Assembly (NCBI RefSeq): GCF_958298935.1 | Contig: NC_084943.1 | Span: 7,698,001-7,762,000 of the forward strand | Source of the DNA: Phragmites australis | Taxonomy: Eukaryota > Streptophyta > Magnoliopsida > Poales > Poaceae | Reading direction: 5' to 3' | Length of the DNA stretch: 64,000 bases | Shown here: positions 13,801 to 23,402 of the stretch, piece by piece | Layout: every line of letters starts with the position of its first letter | Position numbering within the stretch: the stretch's first letter is position 1 | Position numbers and translations under genes: made by a program | Notes under the pieces: generated by a model | Told to the model about the DNA's origin: nothing | What the model saw: the letters and a program-made list of their open reading frames with translations, nothing else | The model's database searches: none

Positions 13801-16800
13801 AATGCGTCCATGAGATTGTGTATGGCGGTGAGGTTGGCGCTTGGGCTTGGTGTAAAAGTGGTGTTGATCCTGCACCATTTGACAGCATGTTGCCCTCGCC
13901 AAAATGCCATGGAGAGGTCCTGAAGTCCCAAAAAATGGGCCTAAGGATGCAGAGCCACGGGACCCTGAGCACGAGGTCGAAGCCGTCCAAGGGTATGATG
14001 TAGCAGTCCATGTGGAATAGCTCTCCGTCGGTGTCCACCGACGTCTGTCGACAAACCCCCGAGCTGGCCACACGGTCACTGTTGGCCACCTTAACACGCA
14101 GACCAGCTCAATGTCAAACGGGAAGACCCAGGTGGCGCACCACATCGTCATGTATGAACATTTGCGTCGAGCTCGAGTCAACCAATGCTGTCAGTGCAAG
14201 ACCGCCAATGCACATAGCCAGTTACATTGTGTGCGCCGCTGCAATTCAAGTGAGCGCATGCAAGGAGATTTGCAGATCCTCTGTGGTGTGCACGTCAGCG
14301 ATCGTGTAGTCATCCTCGATTTCTAGCAAGAACACACCCTTAATGGTGCAGCAGTGTTTCCTGCTGAACTTCTCTATACAATAATAGCAGTCCCTTTAGG
14401 CGTTTCTCGGCCATCTCCTCGGCGGAGTCTCTGGAAATGGGCTCGTGGTGCCGCCACGGAGACGGCTTGGGGCACTGTCAGGCGCGCTCTGGCTATGGCT
14501 GGGGTCGAGGCAGAACGGTCGATGCCTTGGTTGTCGCCAATTGGGGAGCCGCACGTGGTGTTGGTGTCAAACGTGCGGCCGTGGCCCTGGTGTCCTCTAC
14601 CGCCACTTGTCACCGATCATAAGCCCGCACGAGGCTCATGGCCATCTAGAGATTAGATGGCCCTTGCAATTCGACATCGATCTTCAAGGGCTCGCCCAAG
14701 CCAGCGGTGAAGAGGGCGACTTGATGCTTGGTGGTGAGATCATCGCAGCGGCAGAGCAACACTAGAAATTGTCACTAGTAGTCTTCGATGGAGCCTGTTC
14801 GACGCAGCACCTTGAGCTCGCCCAAAGTGTTTGCTCGGATTGGCGGCCGAAACGCGTATTCACGAAGTCAACGAAGCGAGGCCAGGATATGACGCCGAAC
14901 TCGTGCTCCAATTGGTAGTACCACAGTTGCGCAACGCCATCCGAATGAAAGGAGGCCCACCAAACCTTCTCCATGGTGCGGTTGCCGTGGAAGAACGTTT
15001 CACACTTGTTAAGCCATGGTAGGGGATCTTCTTCCCCGTTGAAGTGAGGGAAGGAGAGCTTGGCGTGTCGCGCGGCACCCCTATTGTCGTCGCTGCCGGA
15101 AGGTCGACGTCGCGGGCCACCCGAACAAAAGTCATCAACACGTGCATCACTTGCGCTGAGTGCAGTTCATCAGCTACCTTCGGTATCATCTTCTGGCGTA
15201 AATGACGACTCACCGTCATCGAGCTCGCCCACCTGGAACTTCTCCGTGCGTGCCAAACGAAGATCATGGCGGTCAAGACGGCTTGTTCATGGATGCCAAC
15301 TGTGCCAGGATTTGATCAAACTTTGCATTGGTGTCAGCGGCGGCGGCGGAACCAGGATCTGCAGGGCCGGCCATGGTCGGCAGTGACCTAGGCATCTCTG
15401 ATACCAAGTTGTTACTGCGCTGGCGTTAGGGAGATTGCAAGGGCGAAAGTAGCAAGAGGTGGGATTGCGACAGAGAATGAAGTGGATATCAGAACGAGGG
15501 CAGGTTCTTGTCGCCGACCGAAGAAATGTCCTCAGCCAGTGTCAAAATCGGTCAGCCCCCTCACAACGAGCTTTATTCACCGATGCCTAACACAATGTCT
15601 ACTGTGTCCTTTATAAGATCAGGCACCTGGCCACACCTCACAACTAACTAACTGAATAACAAAGAAATCCTAACTCCTTGTGTTGATTGCTTGCCACTGC
15701 ATCAGTCCTCAGCCACTTTTGGGCGCCATTGCTTTGGCCGTCTCTGGTACACGCGGTCAACAAAAGCGTCGATGACAGGTTGGTTGAAGAATTAGTATGC
15801 TGCATGCTTTAACTTGAGGTGCTGCAGATTCATGAGGTCTCGAACCCTGTTCCCTAGATTCCTATGATGTGAGGATCAGAATACACAAGGTACTTATCAG
15901 AAGAACACACAAGGTGCTTATCAGGATACCAAGAAATTTGGGGGAAGACAGCATGGAACAAAGTATTTGGGGAAAAAGCACAGAACAAGACCTAGAAGGC
16001 GACCACATGTAGATCCCAGTACTATTAAAGGAGTAATAGTGCAATACCAGAATTGTTACTTTCACAAAGACTAGTAAATGTTATTCAAGAAAAACTAAGC
16101 ATTGCCCCCTTAAAGCCTATGGAAGCAGAGTGAGTTTGATACAGTAGGGACAACGCAACCAAAACAGCTATTCATCAAGCAGACATCCAAGAAGGTGCTC
16201 AACTAGATTACGAAAAGAACAAACAGCTTTTTCTAAGGTGAGATTTATATTTTGAATTACACAAACTTTTCTTCCATATTGTTGTACAGTAGGCACCCCC
16301 CCTATTTTGCCATCAAATAGGGGGGGGGGTGTTGTCGAGAGGGAAGCACTGAAAAGACAACAAAACCTTTCATCTACAGAAGTTACTTCAGTGGATGATC
16401 TTTTATAACACAACCATGATCCATTGTATAGTGAGATGAGGGACAAGACTAGCCCGTAAATCTTGAGAAAAAAAAAAGTACCTTGTGGAAGAACCTTGTG
16501 TTTCTTTGTTCAGTATCATGGACTAGAAGAGCTATTGAGCTAAGCTTGGTCAAGTCATTCAACAGATATATGCACAGATGTCAACCAATTCCATTCGAAT
16601 ATGCCATTTCCGATATAATAAAAGAAAAAAATAAGGTGCACAAGGAACAAAATGCTATCTTATATGTGCCAAATCATATTATTTAAACAATCAAAATTGA
16701 TGAGAAGATTAACTTGATTGTATATTGCAACTTTAATATGACGATGCACGCAGCAAAAATATTAGGAAGAGTAGCATTTGAACACCATGAAGTATGCACA

Positions 16801-18055
16801 TTTATCATCACCACCAAAAGACACATTCAAGGAACAATGACGCCAAATTAGGAAACTAATCTACTTTTTGAGATCGATTGGGAACTGGATGCACTTGGGA
16901 GTAAAAACACCAGAGGATGTGGTACAAGCATATGCATATACTATGTCAGGCACTTATTTACCTCACTAAAGTGATGAACACTCATCAGATGGGTTTAATA
17001 CTACTTAGTATCCATCAGATGATTGAATGGATGGCAAATCCAATCTCGAGAACATAAAGAAGTTGAAGTGCATCCGGGACATCCCCCCCCCCCCCCAAAC
17101 TTGTGTTATGGGAACAACTACATGCACATCACACACTCCAATTACTTCCCTAACCAGGTTGTGCATTTACCCACTCATGACAACCTAACCACCAAAATTG
17201 CTACATTTGCAAAACAAAACAAAAAACAAGTCTCCTTCACTCCGCCCAACCTCTTCCGTAGTAGCTTCGAGATGCCAAATTTAGACAGACATGCAAGCGC
17301 AAAGAACACCAGGCACACATGCAGAAGCAAGCGTAAAAGGGCCAATCACCTGATCATCATCAGGCGAAGATGCTTTATTACTGCTGCTGTTGCTCCCGCT
17401 CCCGCTGCCCCCACTCCCTTTCACCTGCACATGCATACAACGAAAGCAACGCGTGGTCACAAACACATGGAGAAAACAAAAAATGCAGCAAAAGCCGCCT
17501 CCTTTTCACCCCCTCCGCAAACCACCAAACCCTAACTCACCATCACCAGAACCAGATCAAAACTCCTCCCAGAAAAACCCCCAAAATCACCCCAAAAAAA
17601 GTTAGAGCTTGATTACTAGCCCGGCCCAAGTCCAAGCCGCCGCGACCTACCCTATTCTTCTTCTTCCGAGTAGGGTGGTTGAACTTGCACTTGACCCCGA
17701 AGCGGCAATTGCCGAACTTGAGGTAGTAGGTGCAGTCCGGCTCCCCGGGTCGCCGCGGGAACCGCGGCCTCGCATCCGCGCCCACCGCCGGCGGCGATGA
17801 GAGCGGCGGATGCAGATTCTCGCCGGCGACCTCATCGCAGCCGCCAGCGATGGTGAGGGGGACGGGGCCGTCCTCCCACCCCGACGGCTCCGGGAATCCT
17901 CCGCCGCCGGCGACGGCGAGTCCGAGGCCGGCGAGCTGCTTCTCGATCGCCGCCGCCGCCGCATCGGGGTCCCCGGCGCCGGAGGAGGGGGAGACCGAGG
18001 CGATCGGGGAGGAGGAGGCGTCGGGAGGCGGGGGCTTGGCATCGGCATCCGCCAT
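1867..18055 (-). CDS. Plant CCCH-type zinc finger protein with five fingers (ZFN1/HUA1-like), 10 coding exons
   Basis: Exons in reading order: 18055-17651, 17424-17350, 10621-10571, 9991-9932, 9510-9442, 9169-9110, 8536-8411, 7861-7556, 2507-2232, 2022-1867 (stop TAG). The total is 1584 bp, 527 residues. All introns are GT-AG and all nine are phase 0. Five C-x8-C-x5-C-x3-H fingers lie at about residues 108-127, 239-258, 287-306, 435-454 and 481-500, the layout of plant ZFN/HUA1-class proteins, which bind RNA or DNA and are usually nuclear. The N-terminus is Ala/Pro/Ser-rich and the C-terminus Pro-rich. Finger 2 is split by intron 6 just after its first Cys. The start (MADADAK) was chosen for its family-like beginning; an in-frame ATG also lies upstream at 18148. 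Introns 8 (5.0 kb) and 2 (6.7 kb) are swollen by Ty3/gypsy insertions, yet every exon is open and in frame, so the gene looks functional. Exact target and ortholog are unknown. Confidence 0.9.
2674..3204 (+). repeat. 5' LTR of the intron-8 Ty3/gypsy element
   Basis: It begins TGTCATG and ends GTGACA just before the tRNA-Met-type primer-binding site. Its second half (from about 2959) matches 6910-7150 closely. It holds a 37-bp minisatellite. Confidence 0.8.
2773..2958 (+). repeat. 37-bp minisatellite, five units, inside the 5' LTR
   Basis: Five tandem copies of a 37-bp unit starting tagtttcccttcagttggtt (the first copy is 38 bp) run without a break. The 3' LTR of the same element has only two units at 6834-6909. 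Confidence 0.9.
3208..3218 (+). other. Primer-binding site (initiator tRNA-Met type)
   Basis: TGGTATCAGAG three bases after the 5' LTR end is the common plant PBS complementary to the 3' end of initiator tRNA-Met. Confidence 0.8.
3222..6836 (+). pseudogene. gag-pol remnant of the intron-8 Ty3/gypsy element
   Basis: Gag starts at 3222 ([12 protein letters not shown], with a likely coiled-coil stretch) and breaks after about 100 residues. A variant zinc knuckle (C-F-N-C-D-E-K-F then H-K-C) is read near 4430-4470. RT follows from about 4930: a [10 protein letters not shown] region, [10 protein letters not shown], a stop, then D-Y-R-A-L-N. After another stop come [11 protein letters not shown] and Y-L-G-H-V-V. 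RNase H ([12 protein letters not shown]) is near 5930-6090. The integrase zinc region and the first part of the core ([15 protein letters not shown]) lie at 6560-6830, where the frame is lost at the deletion joint. At least five interruptions are visible. Confidence 0.8.
4018..4182 (+). repeat. 83-bp tandem duplication inside the gag remnant
   Basis: 4018-4100 is repeated at 4101-4182 with only one or two differences (ctgagg against ctaagg). 83 is not a multiple of three, so it shifts the frame and helps explain the broken gag. Confidence 0.9.
6834..7152 (+). repeat. Truncated 3' LTR of the intron-8 Ty3/gypsy element
   Basis: Homologous to the last part of the 5' LTR from the minisatellite onward, with two minisatellite units. 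The first roughly 100 bp are missing at the joint with the integrase (about 6833). Confidence 0.75.
9590..9717 (-). mobile_element. Short LINE/SINE 3'-end insertion in intron 4 of the CCCH gene
   Basis: On the minus strand this reads GGGTTTCATCTCTAGCCTAC, then the ccaacttgct block, ending in a TTG-rich tail, the typical 3' end of Au-like SINEs and their partner LINEs in grasses. The 9-bp sequence ttcacatga flanks it on both sides (9580-9588 and 9720-9728 approximately), as expected for a target-site duplication. It is nearly identical over about 100 bp to the LINE 3' end at 63660-63780. Confidence 0.7.
11114..11508 (-). repeat. 3' LTR of the intron-2 Ty3/gypsy element
   Basis: Matches 15410-15777 at about 93 percent. 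It carries a 25-bp tandem duplication at its outer end (11107-11131 repeated at 11132-11156), which also copies the adjoining target-site bases. Confidence 0.85.
11509..11524 (-). other. Polypurine tract
   Basis: On the minus strand a purine-rich run (GGGGCGAGGGGGAA) abuts the 3' LTR start TGTCATCG, the usual plus-strand primer of LTR retroelements. Confidence 0.65.
11525..15374 (-). pseudogene. gag-pol remnant of the intron-2 Ty3/gypsy element
   Basis: Reading down from the gag ATG at 15374 ([20 protein letters not shown]): gag pieces to about 14760, then a protease region, then RT from about 13860 ([28 protein letters not shown]). The RT active-site block reads F-F-N-D-I-L-V-Y, Asn replacing the first Asp of the usual FxDD. 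RNase H ([10 protein letters not shown]) is near 12840. An integrase with a C-terminal G-D-W-L-W-L-R domain is near 11640, and a deletion appears to have removed the middle of the integrase core near 12000. Multiple stops; not functional. Confidence 0.8.
15396..15406 (-). other. Primer-binding site (initiator tRNA-Met type)
   Basis: TGGTATCAGAG on the minus strand, three bases inside the 5' LTR end. The junction ACA-ACT-TGG is identical to that of the intron-8 element, so the two belong to related lineages. Confidence 0.8.
15410..15777 (-). repeat. 5' LTR of the intron-2 Ty3/gypsy element
   Basis: Minus strand begins TGTCATCGACGC and ends GTAACA. It is followed on the plus-strand right by the target duplication ggttg. 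Confidence 0.85.
15778..17349. other. Remainder of CCCH intron 2
   Basis: AT-rich intron sequence with homopolymer runs (C run near 17087, G run near 16321). No exon is needed here: exon 2 (ending D-D-D-Q) joins directly in frame to the exon at 10621. Confidence 0.5.
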
Positions 18056-18269
18056 TGGAGCCGAGGCGAGAGGAGAGAGAAAGGGAGGGGTAGTGATGGC
18101 GACGGTGATGGGGACGAGAGAGAGAGCAAAAGTGGGGAAGCGAAGCAAAGCGAAGCGGAAGTGGGGGGGAACCCTAGAGAGAGACAGCGAGGCGTGCGCG
18201 TCGGGGGAGGGGGTAAAGCGGTAGAAGCTGGTAAAAAGAGCAGATCTTTTACAGAGTCCTACATTTCTC

Positions 18270-18310
18270 AGAAAGGCCCTATATATTCCTTTATTTACAT
18301 TTATAGGGTA
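18270..18310 (-). promoter_or_regulatory. Candidate core promoter of the CCCH gene
   Basis: On the minus strand CTATAAAT (about 18299-18306) and TATATAG (about 18279-18285) are TATA-like boxes 220-250 bp upstream of the start codon. A 5' UTR of about 200 nt would be normal. The region between them and the ATG is GA/CT-rich, as is common in plant 5' UTRs. No expression evidence is available here. Confidence 0.3.
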
Positions 18311-18379
18311 CAGAATCTACGAACAATGGCCTTGAAGGATAGTTTTGCGATTCAGATAATACTAGGGTTCTGGGTGTAA

Positions 18380-20780
18380 GAGTGGGGAGGGACGGGCGGA
18401 CATGGGTGACTGTTTAGGGGCGCATGTGACGGACGCGCAGTGTGCCTTGACTAACGTGCGACCGCGCTTGGGAAGTTGATGGGCCCCACTGGGCGGTCAG
18501 ACACGGGGAGACCGGCGGCAGTAGGAGAAGACCAGGAGGAAGCGGGGCTGGGGATGGGTCTCTCCCTCGCTGGGGTCCACCGGTCGGAAGCATCCAAGAA
18601 ACCGGGGGTAGCAATAATAATATGTTAAAGCTAATTTCCATCGCGCCATATCCTTGTTATCAATTTTCTACTAGTTAATGTTGTATATATATTACGTGCC
18701 TAGATATGTATATATATTATGTGTCTAGGTTCTCTAGTTAATGTTGTAACATCTTCAGTTAAAATGTAAGAAATAATAGAGTTATAATCCGTAAAATATA
18801 GAGTTACAACTAGATATAAATAAAAAAATTGAATTAAAATTGCGTTATGGATGAGCGTAACTCCTAATAAATTTCTTATCTAATGAATACAACATAAGGA
18901 GCACGGTTGTAATCGTAGTATAATCTAAAACGTAACTAATTAATTTCTCGTAATACAATTATGTATTTTTAGACGTGTGGTTATAACTGATCTACATATT
19001 AGATTGTAATTGATAGTTATTTAAATTATAATTTGAGAATGACACAATAATAAATTATAATACACCTAGACGTAGGATATATATATCACTCTTGAACTAA
19101 AGTACCGAATATGATAATGTGGATGGTGGAATATGGGCACGTAGGGCCTATGAGATAGCAAGGAACTTCTCCCTCGTTTTCTATCACTATGTCACCAGAT
19201 TTGATGTTAGAGAGGTATAGTATCCATCTCTAACAGAGCCTGTATTTAGTAGTACAGTGTTTAAAAAAGAAACACTCATCCTCTAAATTTGTGAATTACT
19301 ATAGCACCCATAATACTGATCATAAAGATTGATTGTGTGCTCGAAGGAAGAAAGAGAATAATAAAAGATAGAAAATAAGGTAGTTGATGGAGATAAAAAA
19401 ATAAATAGTATTATAATAATATTAAGAAATACTATAATAATATTATAGAGAATAAAGTTTTAAAGTATCTATAAAATAATTTAATAAATAAATATTGACA
19501 ACGGGTGACCAATGAAAGGTGCATGGAGGAGATGGCTCCCCTTCTCAACGTCGTCTCCAATCTTTAGAACTCATTTGAATCTTCTCGAAAATAAGCACAT
19601 ACATAAGACGATGTAGAATCTCAAACAATGATTGTGACGTTGGCAGCTTTGCTAGCTCGTTTAGCTCAAAAGCGCTTCATGGCACCACGCGAAATATGAG
19701 ATTGCTACCATAAGACCACTTCTAATACTAATTTTTTAAAATATTAATTAAATGTCCATAAAAATGATATTATAAGTAATTTAAAGATGAAATAGAAAGA
19801 GTGTGTTTCTTATGAAAGAGAAAAGGTAGTTGTTTGAGTAATCCTAGATGATTGTGAGATAATAAATTGCTTTAGGATACCTTAAGAAACTAGCAGACAC
19901 ATATATGTATCGGAAGCTTATTTATTAACATTAATTTCTTACTCTTTCTTCTTTTAGCATCACCAAAGAAACAAAATATTATGAGTGACCTAACCTTATT
20001 GTTCCTCTACTTTGTTGCTGTGGTGGTGGCGTCCTCCTCATTTTAGCAAGATATATATGTATATATATATATGTATGTATGTATATGTATTGGAAGCTTA
20101 TTTTGTAATATTAATTTTTTACTCTCTACTTTTAGAATGAGTTTTTTTAGTTGGATGCATCTAGGTGACAATCTGTAGAGATAACTTTGCATCTATATGA
20201 TTGTATCATGTTCTAAACCGTGTCAATTGTCAATGTTATATGATTGGGGTGCATCTTGGACTGCTTGGTGCCAAATATTCTAGAACTACAACCTGATTTT
20301 TACCTGTTGAGTGATGAAAATTGAAAACTTTATTACATGTTGATTAGCTGAAATCCTAATGAAGATTCTTACCCACTGATCACCTGATTAGGGTGTATCT
20401 TGTATCATGAATGCTTGGATTGTGTCAACGTTATATGATTAACTGAAATCCTAAATTGATTATTACATGTTGAGTTGTGAAAATTGGAAACTACAACCTA
20501 ATTGTTTTCCTCCTGGTTTATGCTGATATCTAGAATTGGTTACTTGAAACAGTGAGTGCTAAAGAAGTCGTTGATATGCTCATACAATTATAATGAATCC
20601 ATTCTGAATCAAGTGCCCATTTTTGTTCATTTATCAGATTGGAAATGTCTATTGCGGGTTCAAGTATGTCACATGTTATGGGTGATATTGCTTCTGCTAG
20701 TACACAAGCAGCATCATCTTGGCCCTCTAGCTAAGATCCTAATGCCATTGCAGGAGATCCTACACAACCAAGTGAAGGAA
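18380..20780. other. Intergenic region, AT-rich, repeat-derived
   Basis: No gene recognised. It contains a short tatatgta microsatellite (about 20050-20092) and a direct repeat of about 50 bp around ggaagcttattt (19912 and 20091). Short ORFs lack domains. Confidence 0.4.
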
Positions 20781-20819
20781 TTAACGATGTGTTGATAGAT
20801 GATAGTATTACTGTTGGGA

Positions 20820-22765
20820 ATAAAAAGAAAACTTAAATTTGTTGTATGGGGGGTATGAAAGAGTAAAAATAGTGGACGTTTGAAAAGCTAAGTGTAATTG
20901 GTGTAGTAAATTGCTTTTAGCTAGATCAAAAAATAGGACTACATACCTGTGTAACCATCTCAAGGTTTGTAAGTCTCGTCAGGCAAGATATGGCCTAAAA
21001 CAATCTACTTTGAAATTTTCTTCAAATCAAGATGACACAACTATTGTTGAGAAATATGTCTTTGATCAAGATCTTTGTAAGAAAGAACTTACACTAATGA
21101 TGTGTGTCCATGAGTAGCCATTATCTATGGTTGATCATGCTGGATTTTGCAATTTTTGTACTGCAATGAGACCATCATTTAAGTTAGTGTCAAGAAACAC
21201 AATTAGGAAGGATATTTTGGATATGTATGACGTCCAAAAGATCTCAATGCTCGAGTACTTCCGAAAATGTGAATATTGTATTGCCATGACTACGGATATG
21301 TGGACATCGAATCATCAAAAGAAATACTACATGGCAGTAACATTGCATTTCCTTGGTGATGATGGGAAGTTAAAAATGTTCTTGTTAGGTAGTAATGAAG
21401 ATTCTTATGCATAGAATTCCCTTATTTCTTTTGGTCATTCAAATGCGGTAATAATGAAGATTCTTATGCATAGAATTCCCTTATTTCTTTTGGTCATTCT
21501 AATGCTTTTGTCGCATTTGATCATTATTATTTTGCAGGTTCATTTATATGCCAACCTCGCATACTAGTGGACTTATTAGTGATGTTGTTCATGAGGTTTT
21601 CATGGATTGACAGATTGAGAGGAATGTCAGCAATAACTCTTGGCAACTACACCACCAATGATAATCTTATGGCCAATATGCTTGATAAGTTGCCTATTAG
21701 CTTACTTCTTTTAGAAGGTACATTGTTGCATATGTGTAATGCTACACATATCCTAAATCTGATTGTGAAAGACGAATTGGAGGTCATGGAGAAGAGCATT
21801 GAGAGGGTTCATGAGAGTGTTGCATATTGGTCAGACACTCCAAAAGGGCATGAAAGATAAATAGCTTCCTAAATGAACATTACATAAAACAATAGAATTG
21901 GCTTTGATTGTAAAATTAGATGGAACTCCATTTTTATCATGCATAAGAAGTCTTTGTTCGTCTTGCACAACGCGAAAAGCTATTCACTCCTATTTGTCCA
22001 ACTAGTTCTGATTGGAAGTTTAGTATATAGCTTTATGATAGATTGAGGTTGTTCTTTGATATAACTGAGCTACTGTCAGGCCTAGTTATGTGACAGCTAA
22101 CTTTTTTTTTTCCTGAGGCCTATTTATTTGTCTATAAAGACACCGTGAGCTAGTGATGATCCCAAGATAGAAAAAATATCAAAAAAAAGATGAAATTGAA
22201 GTTTGAGAAATACTAGACTGATGTTCATGGTCTTATGGCTATTGCTACTATTTTAGATCCTAGGTACAAACATTGTCTCTAGAATGCTCTTTTTGATAGT
22301 ATTTATGGACCAAAAATTACAGTTAGTAAGTTGCAGAAGTCATAAATTTATTGTACAACTTGATGGCACAATACAAAGACTATGAAGGTTGTTACAACAA
22401 TACATTGTGCCCATGCTCCTAGTACTAGTGTTGCTTGGAACTTAGGAGATGTTTAAGTCAATAGCATACATGATAAATATATTTTTTCAGAGACAGATGT
22501 GTCATCTTCTTATACGCGCATAGAGTTAGTTTTATACTTAGAATCTAGATGGCATTCATTGGTGGCAATATATAGGTCTCAAATTTCCTACTCTATGCAA
22601 GATTGATTGAGATATCATGGCTATTCATGTCACCATAGTAGCATCTGAATTAGCCTTTAGTACCGATGGGAAGATAATTAGTCCACATCATAGCAGACTT
22701 TCACCAAAAATGGTAGAAGTATTTATGTGTATACAAGCTTGATCTCATGCTGACATGTTAGGTAA
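20820..22765 (+). pseudogene. hAT-family transposase relic (BED finger, core and C-terminal dimerisation domain)
   Basis: Reading along the plus strand, a BED-type finger is visible near 20880-20980 (K-C-N-W-C-S-K then L-C-N-H-L-K-V-C). It is followed by the hAT core with T-T-D-M-W-T-S-N-H-Q-K-K near 21292 and H-I-L-N-L-I-V-K-D near 21750. A C-terminal dimerisation region near 22500-22740 has the pattern S-E-L-x-L-Y-L-E then A-S-E-L-A-F-S-T-D-G and S-R-L-S-P-K-M-V-E. This order is that of RICESLEEPER/DAYSLEEPER-like hAT proteins. Stops and frameshifts occur in every segment, and a 55-60 bp duplication interrupts it near 21400. No terminal inverted repeats were identified. Confidence 0.75.
21393..21508 (+). 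repeat. Tandem duplication of about 57 bp inside the hAT relic
   Basis: The block aatgaagattcttatgcata through ggtcattc occurs twice in a row with nearly identical sequence, at a probable exon/intron edge of the transposase remnant. Confidence 0.8.
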
Positions 22766-23400
22766 ATAGTTTACTTGAAGTTCAATATTTTAGTCTTTTT
22801 TTCATTTCTTTCGATTACGATAGCACTAACTTTTGCAATATTGAAACTCTATGTTATTAGGCCCTGAGCCCTCCTATATGAATGCATTGATGACCTGTCT
22901 AGAGGATGAAGAGTAAGAAATGGCACTGTTCTACTATCAATCATTTATCTTTGTAACTCCCTAATATTTATAACTCATTGTATATTTGATGTTTCACTAT
23001 TTTAGGACGACATCGAATCTACAATAATTGAATGATCACTTGAGCAGTGATGCTTTTATTGGATATTGTTGGTAACTTGGTATTGTCAATGCTAACCTGC
23101 TGCTATTGGAGCCTTGGAGCTGGACAAAGGACAATCCATGCCTTTATAATATGTTCTACTTATTTGGCATGCATGAACTTGTAATAAGTGCTTACTTGTA
23201 TTGTTACTCAATGATTGTTGGCATGGTGCGTATGCATGAACTTGTAATATTTGAGTGTTGATGTTTGAACTAAACTTTGTGTTGAGTTGACTGTTGAAGT
23301 TGAACAATTGAACTTGTAATATCTATCGAAGACTTGAACTGTTGTTAGTGCTGAAATAACACTTGTGCCTACTGTAGTTCCTGCTGAAATTGAAAGGACA
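22766..23400. other. AT-rich intergenic stretch, no gene seen
   Basis: Only short motif repeats (acttgtaat, gcatgaacttgtaat near 23173 and 23233) are visible. The motif gctgaaataacac near 23350 recurs at 25845 on the other side of the following insertion-like block. Confidence 0.35.
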
Positions 23401-23402
23401 AT

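Larger units (their letters stand above)
11114..15777 (-). mobile_element. Ty3/gypsy LTR retrotransposon in intron 2 of the CCCH gene (same strand as the gene)
   Basis: LTRs of about 370 bp at 15410-15777 (5') and 11114-11508 (3') bound a 3.9-kb internal region read on the minus strand. The 5-bp target duplication ggttg is present on both sides (11109-11113 and 15778-15782). PBS and polypurine tract are both recognisable. By hand count the LTRs differ at about 27 of 365 aligned positions (near 7 percent). At the grass LTR rate of 1.3e-8 per site per year this is roughly three million years (inference). Gag, RT, RNase H and integrase remnants are all broken. Confidence 0.88.

Noticed and set aside
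16168..16446. Possible extra exon of the CCCH gene
   Set aside because: Exon 2 (ending D-D-D-Q) joins in phase to the exon at 10621 with family-like continuity. This ORF has no family resemblance and contains a G/C homopolymer run.
17730..18379. Plus-strand ORFs of 164 and 189 codons
   Set aside because: Antisense shadows of the GC-rich first CCCH exon and 5' UTR, made of Gly/Arg/Glu runs.
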